Shown here: positions 51,006-60,033 of the stretch, one piece after another
Layout of the letters: every line of letters begins with the position of its first letter
Numbering within the stretch: the first letter of the stretch is position 1
Source: Pseudonocardia cypriaca
Lineage (GTDB): Bacteria > Actinomycetota > Actinomycetes > Mycobacteriales > Pseudonocardiaceae
Assembly: GCF_006717045.1 (NCBI RefSeq)
Contig: NZ_VFPH01000001.1
Location: 2,480,001-2,544,000 of the forward strand
Reading direction: 5' to 3'
Length of the DNA: 64,000 nt
Made by a program: the position numbers and the translations under genes
The notes under the pieces: generated by a model
Told to the model about the DNA's origin: nothing
What the model saw: only the letters and a program-made list of their open reading frames with translations
Databases searched by the model: none

Positions 51006-52130
51006 GTGCGTATCACCGGATACCGGACGCTGACGACCGTGCACGAACGCGGGCGTCCCCTCGGCGACGCCAACGGCGTCATCGCCGACGGCGTGACGGT
51101 GACGCCGATCGTGCTGGTGGATACCGATGCGGGCATCACCGGCGTCGGGCTGGGCCCGCACCCCGAGCTGGACCGCGTGTTCCCCGCGATCGAGGGCGAG
51201 GACCCGCGCGCGGTCACCGCGCTCTACGACCGGATGCTCGACCGCGTCTTCAAGGCCGGCCATGGCGGCGCGGTGTTCGGCACCATCGGCGCGCTCGACA
51301 CCGCGCTGTGGGACATCAAGGCCAAGGCCGCGGGCGAACCGCTGTGGCGGCTGCTCGGCGCGCGCTCGCCCCGCGTGCCCGCCTACGCGTCGGGCATCGA
51401 CATCGCCCTGTCCGACGAGGAGCTCGGCACGCTCCACAAGCGCTACGCCGAGCACGGCCTCACCGCGGCCAAGCTCAAGGGCGGGCTCGACGTCGAGCGG
51501 GACCGCGCGCGGCTGGAGTTGGTGCGCGACGTGCTCGCCGACGCAGGCGTCCGGCGTCCGGCGCTGATGCTCGACGCGAACGAGACGTGGTCGCGCAAGC
51601 AGGCCGTCCGCCACGTCGCCGAGCTGGAGCGGACCCTCGACCTGACGTGGGTGGAGGAGCCGGTGCGCCGCTGGGACGCCGAGGGGCTCGCCGCCGTCAG
51701 CCGGGGGATCCGCGCGTCCGTCGCGACCGGGGAGAACCTCACCGGCCTCGAGCAGTACCGGCCGCTGCTCGCCGCGGGCGGCGTGGACGTCGTGCAGGCA
51801 GGCGCGGTCTGGGGGATCACCCACTTCCTGCGGGTCGCGGTGCTCGCCCACGCGCACGACCTGCCGGTCAGCCCCGTCGGCGGCACGCCGAACCCGCTCG
51901 TGCACGCCGCCGCCGCGGTGCCCAACCTCATCGCCTGCGAGCTGCAGGACCTCGACGACCCGCTCGGCGTCCACACCGACCTCCAGGTGTGTGACGGCGC
52001 GATCGTGCTGGGCGAGCGCGCGGGCATCGGCGTGGAGCTGGACGAGGCGGCGATGGTGCCGTCGACGAGGGCGGCAGACGGGGCGGGACCTCACGTGCGC
52101 CCACCCGACGCGGGCCGCCGGCTGGGTTGA
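51006..52130 (+). CDS. Mandelate racemase/muconate lactonizing enzyme (enolase) superfamily, probable sugar-acid dehydratase
   Basis: 374 residues from GTG. The general base region AAKLKGGLD (K-x-K-like), metal ligands Asp in LMLDANETWS, Glu in WVEEPVRRW and Glu in VATGENLTG, followed by VQAGAVWGITHFLRV and SPVGGTPNPLVHAAAAVPN. Members dehydrate aldonic or aldaric acids or racemise. Operon context with an FCD regulator and sugar importer supports a sugar acid. The final 40 bases overlap the convergent P-type ATPase. Confidence 0.88.
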   Translation: MRITGYRTLTTVHERGRPLGDANGVIADGVTVTPIVLVDTDAGITGVGLGPHPELDRVFPAIEGEDPRAVTALYDRMLDRVFKAGHGGAVFGTIGALDTALWDIKAKAAGEPLWRLLGARSPRVPAYASGIDIALSDEELGTLHKRYAEHGLTAAKLKGGLDVERDRARLELVRDVLADAGVRRPALMLDANETWSRKQAVRHVAELERTLDLTWVEEPVRRWDAEGLAAVSRGIRASVATGENLTGLEQYRPLLAAGGVDVVQAGAVWGITHFLRVAVLAHAHDLPVSPVGGTPNPLVHAAAAVPNLIACELQDLDDPLGVHTDLQVCDGAIVLGERAGIGVELDEAAMVPSTRAADGAGPHVRPPDAGRRLG

Positions 52131-54622
52131 GGGAGCTCGTCCAGGCCCAGGACGCGGTCCAGCAGGCGGAGGCGGTACACGAGGGTCAACGCGGCGAACC
52201 AGAGCGCGAGCGCGGGGAGGACGGCGCGGAACACCGGCGGCGCGGGCCCCGTCAGCCCGAAGTAGTCCGACAGCGCCGGCACGAACAGCACCGCGGCGAA
52301 CGCGACGACGAGCACGGCGACCAGCACCGCAGGGCGCCGGTCGCCGGTGGGCCGGGTCCAGGCGGCGAAGAACCGGGTGGGCGGGAAGAGGAACAGGATG
52401 AGCACGAACGAGGCCAGCCCGACGAACGTCGAGAGGCCCGTCTGCGCGCCGATCGTGGCAGCGGCGTCGGCGAAGTCCGTGTCGGTCCCGTAGGACAGGC
52501 CGGTGTACCGCTCGAACTCGCTGATCACTTCCTCCGGCGTCCGTCCGGTGCTGAAGCCCTGCGAGACCACCTTGTAGAGGTAGGCGTAGACGGCGGTGCC
52601 GAACGCAGCCGTCACGAGCGCGGCCGGGATGACGAACCGGGCGAGGTTGCCCAGCAGCCGCTCGTCGGGCCGGACGGGCCGGGCCCACAGGGTGAGGAAC
52701 AGCGTCGGGACGCCGACCGTGAGCAGCGTCAGCCCGACCTGCGTGGGGGAGTAGGGGAAGCCGAGCCCGAGCATGGTGACCGCGAGGATCACCACGCCCT
52801 GCGTGGCGACGCGGGTCAGGAACACGTACATCGACGCCGCGACGCCTGCGATGATGCGCCTGCCTTCGGCCCTGGCGGGCAGCAGCGCGGCGAACGAGTC
52901 GTCGAGGAGCACGACGTCGGCGACGTCGCGGGTCACGGCGCTCCCGCTGCGCATCGCCACCCCGACGTGGGCGCCCTTGAGCGCGCGGGCGTCGTTCACG
53001 CCGTCGCCGATCATGGCGACGTGGTGGCCCTGGCGGCGCAGCGACGCGACGATCCGCTCCTTCTGCTCGGGGGCCACCCGGCCGAAGACGGTGGTCCGCG
53101 CGACCAGCCGGTCCAGCGCCGCATCGTCCGGCGCGTCGAGCTCGGCGCCCGCGACCGGGACGCCGGCCCGCAGGCCCGCCTGCGACGCGAGCGCGGCGAC
53201 GGTGCGCGGGTCGTCACCCGACAGCACCTTGAGCGCCACGCCTTCGCCGGCGAAGCGCCGGATGCTCTCGGCCACCTCGGGACGCAGCTCGTCGGCCAGC
53301 GCGACGATCCCGACCGCCTCCAGCGATGGCAACGCCGCGCGCCCGTCGCCGTCACGGAGGCCGGCGTCCGGGTCGGTGGCGCGGGCCAGCACCAGCACCC
53401 GCAGGCCCATCGACGCGCGCCCGACGACGGACGCCCCGATGTCGGTGCCCCTCAGCTGCGGAGCGAGCGCGTCCGGCGCACCGAGGACCCACGCGCCGTC
53501 CGTGGTGACCACCCCCGACCAGCGCAGCGAGGATGCGAACGGCACCTCGTCGCGGACCTCCCACGCCGTGCCGGGCAGGTTCGCGGCCAGCGCGACGGTG
53601 GTGAGGTTCGGGGTGGTGGCCGTGCGCGCGAACGACCCGACCGCGGCCTCCACCTCCGCGGCGTCCCTCCCGCCGAGCGGCTCGATCTCCTTCAGCGTCA
53701 GGCGACCGGTGGTGAGCGTGCCCGTCTTGTCGGTGCAGACGACGTCGACGTGGCTGATCGACTCGACGGCGTTGACCTGCTGCACCAACGCCCCCCGGCG
53801 GGCGATGAGGGCCGCCCCCCGGGTGTAGGCGAGCGTGATGAGGAAGAACAGGCCGTAGGGCACCAGCCCGGACAGCACCGCCGTGATCTGCACGACGCGC
53901 AGCAGCGTGAACCCCTCCAGCGCGGCCTGGGCCAGGATCGCCCCGCTCATCAGCACGACCAGCGCCATCACGAGCCGCACCACGAAGTCGATCCGGCGCT
54001 GCAGCGGGGTCTTGTCGGTCGTCACCCGGCGCGCCTCGGCGGTGAGCCGGCCCGCGTAGCTCGCCGCGCCCACCTCACGGGCTTCCTGGTACCCCTCCCC
54101 GGCCACGCAGAGGGTCCCGGAGCGCAGGTCGTCGCCCGGCTCCTTCACCACCGGCTCGGACTCGCCCGTGAGCAGGGACTCGTCGGCCTCGATCCAGCCA
54201 CCCGGGAGCAGTGGTCCGTCCACGACTATCTGGTCGCCCGCCCGCACCCGCACGACGTCGCCGCGCACGACCTCGGCCGGCGCCAGCGGCACGTCGGCGC
54301 CGTCGCGGACCACGACCACCTGCGCCGCGTCGAGCAGCTGCAGCCCGTCGAGCTTCCGCTTCGCCCCGATCTCCTGCGCCGCGCTGATCACGGCGTTGAC
54401 CAGGCCCAGCCCCACGCTGACGAACGCGTCGTTGTAGCGGCCCATCGCGAGGAGTGCCGCGCCGATGACGAACAGGATCGAGTTGTAGAAGGAGAAGACG
54501 TTGGTGCGCAGAATCGTCGCGTAGGTGCGTGACGTGCTGCTGACGGGCGTGTTCGCCTCGCCGGCGCTACGCCGCGCGGCCGCCTCGGCCGAGGTCAGGC
54601 CGGGAGGTGCCGCCACGTCCAT
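52091..54622 (-). CDS. P-type ATPase of the CtpE-like (HAD-IC) class with atypical TM4 motif
   Basis: 843 residues from ATG at 54622; a GTG three codons upstream is possible. TGES in DESLLTGESEP near 148-158, phosphorylated Asp298 in CTDKTGTLTTG, hinge MIGDGVNDARALKGA. The TM4 motif is VPYGL (about 254-258) where CtpE and calcium pumps have P-E-G-L, so the usual acidic ion ligand is missing. Long C-terminal membrane region with an extra soluble loop (FERYTGLSYGTDTDFADAA). Substrate unknown. Minus-strand TACTGT seven bases upstream predicts a leaderless start. Confidence 0.85.
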   Translation of the reverse strand: MDVAAPPGLTSAEAAARRSAGEANTPVSSTSRTYATILRTNVFSFYNSILFVIGAALLAMGRYNDAFVSVGLGLVNAVISAAQEIGAKRKLDGLQLLDAAQVVVVRDGADVPLAPAEVVRGDVVRVRAGDQIVVDGPLLPGGWIEADESLLTGESEPVVKEPGDDLRSGTLCVAGEGYQEAREVGAASYAGRLTAEARRVTTDKTPLQRRIDFVVRLVMALVVLMSGAILAQAALEGFTLLRVVQITAVLSGLVPYGLFFLITLAYTRGAALIARRGALVQQVNAVESISHVDVVCTDKTGTLTTGRLTLKEIEPLGGRDAAEVEAAVGSFARTATTPNLTTVALAANLPGTAWEVRDEVPFASSLRWSGVVTTDGAWVLGAPDALAPQLRGTDIGASVVGRASMGLRVLVLARATDPDAGLRDGDGRAALPSLEAVGIVALADELRPEVAESIRRFAGEGVALKVLSGDDPRTVAALASQAGLRAGVPVAGAELDAPDDAALDRLVARTTVFGRVAPEQKERIVASLRRQGHHVAMIGDGVNDARALKGAHVGVAMRSGSAVTRDVADVVLLDDSFAALLPARAEGRRIIAGVAASMYVFLTRVATQGVVILAVTMLGLGFPYSPTQVGLTLLTVGVPTLFLTLWARPVRPDERLLGNLARFVIPAALVTAAFGTAVYAYLYKVVSQGFSTGRTPEEVISEFERYTGLSYGTDTDFADAAATIGAQTGLSTFVGLASFVLILFLFPPTRFFAAWTRPTGDRRPAVLVAVLVVAFAAVLFVPALSDYFGLTGPAPPVFRAVLPALALWFAALTLVYRLRLLDRVLGLDELPQPSRRPASGGRT

Positions 54623-54629
54623 GGCCGGC

Positions 54630-54635
54630 ACAGTA
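54630..54635 (-). promoter_or_regulatory. -10 element (TACTGT) of a predicted leaderless promoter for the P-type ATPase
   Basis: Minus-strand TANNNT hexamer seven bases before the ATG at 54622; lies in the short gap after the EamA gene stop, suggesting the ATPase can be transcribed apart from it. Confidence 0.5.
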
Positions 54636-54637
54636 GG

Positions 54638-55504
54638 TCAACGAGCTGTGCGCGACGTGAGTAACACGGCCGTGGTGTTCGCGCTGACGACGAGCGCGAT
54701 GGCGAGCCAGTCGAGCGGGGCGAGCGCCTCGCCGAGCACGACGGCGCCGATGGCGGCGGCGAACACGGGGCTCAGGCTCATGAACAGCCCGAAGGAGTGA
54801 GCGGGGACGCGGCGGAGCGCCAACAGATCCGCGAGGAACGGGACGGCGGACGACAGCACACCGGCGGTCGCCGCGCAGGCGAGCGCGGCCGGGGTCGGCG
54901 GATGCGCGACGAGGACACCGACCCCGATCGGCACGTACACGAGGCCCGACACGGCACCGGCGGCGGCCGACCCCTCCAGGCCCGGCAACCGCCGGCCAAC
55001 CGTGCGGTTGAGCAGGATGTAGATCGCCCAGCAGAGCGCCGCGAGCAGCCCGAGGCCGACGCCGACGTAGTCGCTCGACGGCTGCGGCCTGGTGAGGAGG
55101 ACGACCCCGGCCGCGGCGAGCACCGCACAGCCCAACGTGACGTGGCGCCGTGCGCCGGCCACGGCGACGGTGAGCGGGCCGAGGAACTCCAGCGTGACCG
55201 CGAGCCCGAGGCCGATGCGGTCGATCGCCGTGTACAGCGAGACGTTCATGGTGGCGAACACCGCGGCGAGCCCGAGCACCGGCAACCACTGGCGCCGCGT
55301 GAACGCCCGCAGCCGCGGCCGCCCGACGGCCAGCAGCACGACGCCTGCCACCCACTGCCGTACCGCCACCACGCCGACCGGCCCGATGACGTCGAAGGCG
55401 AACGCGCCGACGGCCGCCCCGGTCTGGCTCGACAGGCTGCTGGCGAGCATCAACCCCACGCCGGCGGCGCTGCCCGTCTGCCGCGACCGGATCTCGGTTT
55501 CCAT
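54638..55504 (-). CDS. EamA-family transporter (RhtA-like exporter)
   Basis: 288 residues with about ten helices in two EamA repeats (about 15-140 and 150-285). The first repeat has VRQWVAGVVLLAVGRPRL and the junction TLEFLGPLTVAVA; the second has CWAIYILLNRTVG and LSPVFAAAIGAVVLGE. Resembles RhtA-type threonine/homoserine exporters. Divergent from the LysR gene, which probably controls it. Confidence 0.85.
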   Translation of the reverse strand: METEIRSRQTGSAAGVGLMLASSLSSQTGAAVGAFAFDVIGPVGVVAVRQWVAGVVLLAVGRPRLRAFTRRQWLPVLGLAAVFATMNVSLYTAIDRIGLGLAVTLEFLGPLTVAVAGARRHVTLGCAVLAAAGVVLLTRPQPSSDYVGVGLGLLAALCWAIYILLNRTVGRRLPGLEGSAAAGAVSGLVYVPIGVGVLVAHPPTPAALACAATAGVLSSAVPFLADLLALRRVPAHSFGLFMSLSPVFAAAIGAVVLGEALAPLDWLAIALVVSANTTAVLLTSRTAR

Positions 55505-55529
55505 GCGGCCAGAATGCGCTCCGACCGCT

Positions 55530-55566
55530 CATTCTCAAAATGCATCCACTGCTTTCTCGATACGCT
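55530..55566 (+). promoter_or_regulatory. EamA/LysR intergenic control region
   Basis: CATT (55530-55533) and AATG (55539-55542) form a small dyad of the kind LysR proteins use, and TACGCT (55561-55566) lies six bases before the ATG at 55573, predicting a leaderless LysR transcript. Confidence 0.4.
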
Positions 55567-55572
55567 GGACGT

Positions 55573-56466
55573 ATGGACGTCGAGCTGCGTCACCTCCGCT
55601 GCCTCGTCGCGATCGTCGACGCGGGCGGGTTCACCGGAGCCGCCGCGGCGCTGGGCGTCACGCAGCCGTCCGTCTCCCGCGCGCTCGCCGCGCTCGAGGA
55701 CGCCCTCGGGGTGCGGGTGCTGCGCCGCACCAGCCGGGAGGTCGTGCTCACCGCGGCGGGGGAGCGGGTGCTGGCCCGGGCCCGGCGGGTGCTCGCCGAG
55801 GTCGACGACCTCACCACCGAGGCGCGCAGCGGCCACACCCGGCTCCGGCTCGGCCACGCGTGGGCGGCCCTCGGCGAGCACACCGTCGAGCTGCAACGGC
55901 GGTGGGCGGCGGAGCACCCGGAGGTCTCGCTGCACCTGGTGCGCACCAACACCCCGACCGGTGGACTGGCCGAAGGTGCCTGCGACATCGCGGTGGTGCG
56001 CACCCCGTCCGGCCCGGATCGGCTCGATCCCGCCCGGTTCGCCGGCGCCGTCGTCGGCCTGGAGGCCCGCTACTGCGCACTCGCGGCGGACGACCGCCTC
56101 GCCCGGCGCCGCCGGCTGCGCCTCGCCGAGCTGGGCGACCGCACCCTCGCGGTCGACCCGCACACCGGCACCACCACCGTCGACCTCTGGCCGCCCGGCG
56201 CGCGCCCAGCCGTGGAGGAGATCCACGACGTCGACGACTGGCTCGCGGTCATCGCCAGCGGCCGCTGCGTCGGCGTCACCGCGGAGAGCACGCTCACCCA
56301 GTACCGGCGTCACGGCGTCGTCTTCCGCAGGCTGCGCGACGCGCCGCCGGTCCCGGTGCGGTTGGTGTGGTGGCGGGACGACCCGCATCCGGCGGCCACG
56401 GACGTGGTGGGGCTGCTGGCGGAGCTCTACCGGCGGCGGGTTCGCCCGAGCGGCGCCCCCGCATAG
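55573..56466 (+). CDS. LysR-family regulator
   Basis: 297 residues from ATG at 55573, preferred to 55540 because it begins at the HTH (MDVELRHLRCLVAIVDAGG; VTQPSVSRALAALEDALGVRVL) and follows the leaderless -10. Effector domain from about residue 90 with EVSLHLVRTNTPTGGLAEG. Divergent from the EamA exporter and 69 bases upstream of the Rieske operon, so it could control either or both. Confidence 0.88.
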   Translation: MDVELRHLRCLVAIVDAGGFTGAAAALGVTQPSVSRALAALEDALGVRVLRRTSREVVLTAAGERVLARARRVLAEVDDLTTEARSGHTRLRLGHAWAALGEHTVELQRRWAAEHPEVSLHLVRTNTPTGGLAEGACDIAVVRTPSGPDRLDPARFAGAVVGLEARYCALAADDRLARRRRLRLAELGDRTLAVDPHTGTTTVDLWPPGARPAVEEIHDVDDWLAVIASGRCVGVTAESTLTQYRRHGVVFRRLRDAPPVPVRLVWWRDDPHPAATDVVGLLAELYRRRVRPSGAPA

Positions 56467-56522
56467 ACGGCGTTGATGCCATCCATCCCGACTATCTGTT
56501 TCCGGTCCCGCGAACTGGTTCC

Positions 56523-56528
56523 TACCGT
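56523..56528 (+). promoter_or_regulatory. -10 element (TACCGT) of a predicted leaderless promoter for the Rieske/amidohydrolase operon
   Basis: TANNNT seven bases before the ATG at 56536; supports that start over the in-frame codon at 56473. No clear -35. Confidence 0.45.
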
Positions 56529-56535
56529 GCAATGC

Positions 56536-57024
56536 ATGCGGATCGTGGTGTGCCGGCTCGACGAGTTCCCGCCGGGTGAGCGGCGCATCGTGCAGGCGGG
56601 GCGGCGTTCGATCGGCGTCTTCCGGGTGGGCGACCGGTTCTACGCGATCAACAACTACTGCCCGCACCAGGGCGGGCCGCTCTGCCTCGGGCGGACCAAG
56701 CCGTGGGTGAGCTCGTCGGGCCCGGGGGAGTTCGTCCTCGCGGAGGACGACGCGCTGCTCGCGTGCCCGTGGCACGGATGGGAGTACGACCTCGCCACCG
56801 GCCAGTCCTTCCTCGGGCCGGGTGAGCCGCCGGTCCGCACGTACGAGGTGTCCGTCGAGCCCGATGCGGCGCCGGGGGCCGAGGCACGCAACGGGCGGAT
56901 GCCAGGGCCGTACGTCGCCGACACGTTCCCGGTGCACGTCGAGGACGCCTACGTCGTGGTCGAGACCACTCCCCGCCCGGCAGCGGAGCCGGGCGTACGC
57001 GCAGTCGCAGGAGGTTCGGAATGA
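56536..57024 (+). CDS. Rieske [2Fe-2S] protein
   Basis: 162 residues. Cluster ligands in YCPHQGGPL and CPWHGWEYD, with about 40 residues between the two halves, longer than in typical Rieske ferredoxins because of an inserted loop (KPWVSSSGPGEFVLAEDD). No membrane anchor. Probably an electron carrier or the small subunit of an oxygenase. Its stop overlaps the first amidohydrolase start (ATGA), so they are coupled. No oxygenase catalytic domain or reductase is in the operon. Confidence 0.85.
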   Translation: MRIVVCRLDEFPPGERRIVQAGRRSIGVFRVGDRFYAINNYCPHQGGPLCLGRTKPWVSSSGPGEFVLAEDDALLACPWHGWEYDLATGQSFLGPGEPPVRTYEVSVEPDAAPGAEARNGRMPGPYVADTFPVHVEDAYVVVETTPRPAAEPGVRAVAGGSE

Positions 57025-58124
57025 CGAGCACGCTGCCGAGGGAACGGAGCGCCGGTCCGCGCACCGGCTACCCGATCGTCGACTCGGACATCCATCCGCA
57101 CGCGCTGCCCCGCGACATCCTCCCGCGGCTGTCCGCGCAGCACCGCAGGCGGTTCGAGATGTTCGGCAGCCGCGTGCCGGGCCCGCCGGAGATCTACCCG
57201 CGCGTGCGGAACTCCGGGTTCCGGCTCGACTCGTGGCCAGAGGGCGGGTTCCCCGGCAGCGACCTGCAGATGGCGCGTGACCAGCTGCTCGACGAGTACG
57301 GGATCGACCACGGCGTCCTCATCCCGCTGCAGGGGCACAGCTGGGGCGTCGAGCAGCCCCACTACGCCGCGGGGCTCTGCCGGGCGCTGAACGACTGGAT
57401 CACCGAGGAGTGGCTCGACCGGGAGCCCCGGCTCCGCAGCTCCATCGCGATCCCCATCGAGTCGCCCGACCTCGCCGCCGAGGAGATCACCCGCCGGGCG
57501 AGCGACCCGCGGTTCGTGCAGGTGCTGCTGTCGACGGGCGGCGAGTCCGGCTTCGGCGTGCGCCGGTACTGGCCGATCTACCGGGCGGCCGCCGAGGCCG
57601 GGCTGCCGATCGCGGCGCACACCGGGGGGCTGGAGCAGCACCGCGGGGCGGGCTGGCCGTCGTTCTACCTCGAAGAGCACGTGTGGAACGGCAACACGAT
57701 GGCCTCGCTGGTGACGAGCATGCTCTGCGAGGGGGTGTTCACCGAGTTCCCGGACCTGCAGGTGGTCTGCGTGGAGGGCGGGATCGCGTGGGCGGGCCCG
57801 CTGATGTGGGCGCTCGACGAGGCGTGGTCGCAGCTGCGCGAGGACGTCCCGCACCTCACGCGGCCGCCCTCGGAGTACATCCGGGAACACGTCTGGTTCA
57901 CCACCCAGCCCGTCGAGGAACCCGACGACCCGGCGCACCTGGAGACCGCGCTGCGGCACATCGGGATGAACGACCGGATCATGTTCGCCTCCGACTACCC
58001 GCACTGGGACTTCGACTCGCCCCGCCAGGCGCCGAAGCTGTTCCCGGCCGCGCTGCGCCGCGACATCATGGGCTCGAACGCCTGCCGCCTGTACGGGCTG
58101 CCGGAGCGGGAGGCGGCGGCATGA
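57021..58124 (+). CDS. Amidohydrolase family 2 protein (metal-dependent hydrolase/decarboxylase)
   Basis: 367 residues. TIM-barrel metal motifs: IVDSDIHPH near the N-terminus, IAAHTGG in mid-protein and MFASDYPHWDFDSP near the C-terminus. This is the ACMSD/gamma-resorcylate decarboxylase type, which includes decarboxylases and hydrolases of aromatic acids. ATG overlaps the Rieske gene stop, and its own stop overlaps the next amidohydrolase start. The two amidohydrolases are related but clearly diverged. Confidence 0.88.
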   Translation: MTSTLPRERSAGPRTGYPIVDSDIHPHALPRDILPRLSAQHRRRFEMFGSRVPGPPEIYPRVRNSGFRLDSWPEGGFPGSDLQMARDQLLDEYGIDHGVLIPLQGHSWGVEQPHYAAGLCRALNDWITEEWLDREPRLRSSIAIPIESPDLAAEEITRRASDPRFVQVLLSTGGESGFGVRRYWPIYRAAAEAGLPIAAHTGGLEQHRGAGWPSFYLEEHVWNGNTMASLVTSMLCEGVFTEFPDLQVVCVEGGIAWAGPLMWALDEAWSQLREDVPHLTRPPSEYIREHVWFTTQPVEEPDDPAHLETALRHIGMNDRIMFASDYPHWDFDSPRQAPKLFPAALRRDIMGSNACRLYGLPEREAAA

Positions 58125-59161
58125 CCGGCGTCCAGACGGCGGTCATCGACACCGACGTCCACTGCTCGCCGAAGTCGCTCACCGACTTCGCGCCCTACCT
58201 CGACGCGTACTGGCGCGGCTACATCACCGAAGGCGGGCTCGCGCTCTCGCCCACGCAGGGCGGGGCCTACCCGCCGGCGGCGCCCACGAGCGGCGCGGCC
58301 GCGCCCACGTCGGTGGAGCAGCTGCGCGAGGGCTTCCTCGACGTGCAGGGGCCACAGCTGGCCGTGCTGAACTGCACCACCTCGTTCCACTGCAACCGCA
58401 ACCCGTACTACGAGGCGGCGCTGTGCCGGGCGGTCAACGACTGGCTGGTGGCCGAGTGGCTGGAGCGGGACGACCGGCTGCGGGCGAGCATGGTCGTTCC
58501 CATCCTGAACACCGAAGCGGCCGTGGCCGAGATCGAGCGGATCGGCGACCACCCGCGGATCGTGCAGGTGCTGCTGCCCGTGCGCACCGACGCGCCGTGG
58601 GGCAACGTGCGGCACCGGCCGCTGCTGCGGGCCGCTGCCGAGCGCGGCCTGGCCGTCGGGCTGCACGCGTGGGGCCGGATCGGCAACGCGCCGACGTCCA
58701 GCGGGATGACCCACACCTACCTCGAGGACTACCTGGCCAACTCGCAGATCGTCGTGCAGGCGCAGGTGACGAGCCTGGTCACCGAGGGCGTGTTCGCGCA
58801 GCTGCCGGACCTGCGGGTGACGCTGCTGGAGTGCGGGTTCTCGTGGCTGCCCACCCTGCTGTGGCGGTTCGACAAGGACTGGAAGGGCGTCTGGCGCGAG
58901 GTCCCCTGGCTGGACGCGAAGCCGTCGGAGACCGCGCGGCGCCACCTGCGCCTCACCACGGCGCCTGCCCACCTGCCGCGCGACCCGGACCAGGTGCGGG
59001 AGGCGCTCGACCTGGTCGATGCGGGCTCGATGCTGCTCCACGCGAGCGACCACCCGCACGCCCACGGGTCCGGCGGGGAACGGTTGCTCGCGGCGCTCTC
59101 CGACGAGGAGCGGGAACGTGTGCTGGGCGGCAACGCCGCCGCCTGGTACGCCCTCGGGTGA
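58121..59161 (+). CDS. Amidohydrolase family 2 protein, second of a tandem pair
   Basis: 346 residues from an ATG overlapping the upstream stop. Metal motifs IDTDVHCSPK, GLHAWG and LLHASDHPHAHG. Shares CRAVNDWL and the E-W-L-x-R-x-x-R-L-R pattern with its neighbour, so the pair probably arose by duplication and may form a heteromeric enzyme or act in successive steps. Its TGA shares one base with the ATG of the dehalogenase-like gene. Confidence 0.87.
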   Translation: MTGVQTAVIDTDVHCSPKSLTDFAPYLDAYWRGYITEGGLALSPTQGGAYPPAAPTSGAAAPTSVEQLREGFLDVQGPQLAVLNCTTSFHCNRNPYYEAALCRAVNDWLVAEWLERDDRLRASMVVPILNTEAAVAEIERIGDHPRIVQVLLPVRTDAPWGNVRHRPLLRAAAERGLAVGLHAWGRIGNAPTSSGMTHTYLEDYLANSQIVVQAQVTSLVTEGVFAQLPDLRVTLLECGFSWLPTLLWRFDKDWKGVWREVPWLDAKPSETARRHLRLTTAPAHLPRDPDQVREALDLVDAGSMLLHASDHPHAHGSGGERLLAALSDEERERVLGGNAAAWYALG

Positions 59162-60033
59162 TGCTGGAGGGATTCGCAGCCACTGACGTCCGCACGCCAT
59201 CGGGTGCGCGGATCCGGGTGCGGACGGCGGGCAGCGGTCCGCCGGTGGTGCTGCTGCACGGCTACCCGCAGACCTCCGCGATGTGGCACCTCGTCGCCCC
59301 CGAGCTGGCGCGCGACCACACGGTGGTGCTCGCCGACCTCCCCGGCTACGGCGACAGCGCCGCGCCACCCGATGCGCCCGTCGAGGCGTTCGGGAAGCGT
59401 GCGATGGCCGCCGTGATCGCGGCGGCCATGGCTGAGCTGGGGTTCGACCGGTTCGCGGTGGTCGGGCACGACCGCGGCGCCCGGTGCGCCTACCGGATGG
59501 CGCTGGACCACCCGGAGGCCGTCACGGCGCTCGGCGTGCTCGACATCCTGCCGACCGCGGACGTGTTCGCCCGGGTCGACGCCGCGTTCGCCCGCGCGGC
59601 GTGGCACTGGTTCTTCCTGGCGCAGCCCGGCGACCTGCCGGAGCGGTTGATCGCCGCCGACCCGGACGCGTTCTTCCTGCGTGGTCCGACGCCGTTCACC
59701 CCGGAAGCGGTGGCCGCCTACCGCGCGGCCTGGTCGCGGCCCGAGGTGATCCACGCGATGTGCCAGGACTACCGGGCGGGCGCGACCGTGGACGTCGCCG
59801 ATGACGAGGCCGACCGCGGGCTGCGCACGATCGACTGCCCGACGCTGGTCCTCTGGGGGACCCGTGGCCCGGTCGGCCGCGAGCCCGACGCGCTGGAGAG
59901 CTGGCGGGCCTGGGCACCCTCCGCCACCGGGCAGGCGCTGGAGTGCGGGCACTACGTCGCGGAGGAGCGCCCGGCCGAGACGATCGTCGCGGTTCGGGAG
60001 CTGTTAGGCAGATCCATACTGGACGGGTGGTGA
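59161..60033 (+). CDS. Alpha/beta hydrolase of the fluoroacetate/haloacetate dehalogenase type
   Basis: 290 residues. Nucleophile Asp104 in GHDRGAR with Arg105 and Arg108; Asp128 in GVLDILPT; His149-Trp150 in AWHWFF; Tyr204 in CQDYRAG; His264 in CGHYVAEER. These match the full set of fluoroacetate dehalogenase (Asp110, Arg111, Arg114, Asp134, His155, Trp156, Tyr219, His280 in RPA1163), including the halide pocket. So hydrolytic defluorination or dehalogenation, or hydrolysis of a related ester or epoxide, is plausible. Last gene of the Rieske/amidohydrolase operon; overlaps the LysR start. Confidence 0.85.
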   Translation: MLEGFAATDVRTPSGARIRVRTAGSGPPVVLLHGYPQTSAMWHLVAPELARDHTVVLADLPGYGDSAAPPDAPVEAFGKRAMAAVIAAAMAELGFDRFAVVGHDRGARCAYRMALDHPEAVTALGVLDILPTADVFARVDAAFARAAWHWFFLAQPGDLPERLIAADPDAFFLRGPTPFTPEAVAAYRAAWSRPEVIHAMCQDYRAGATVDVADDEADRGLRTIDCPTLVLWGTRGPVGREPDALESWRAWAPSATGQALECGHYVAEERPAETIVAVRELLGRSILDGW

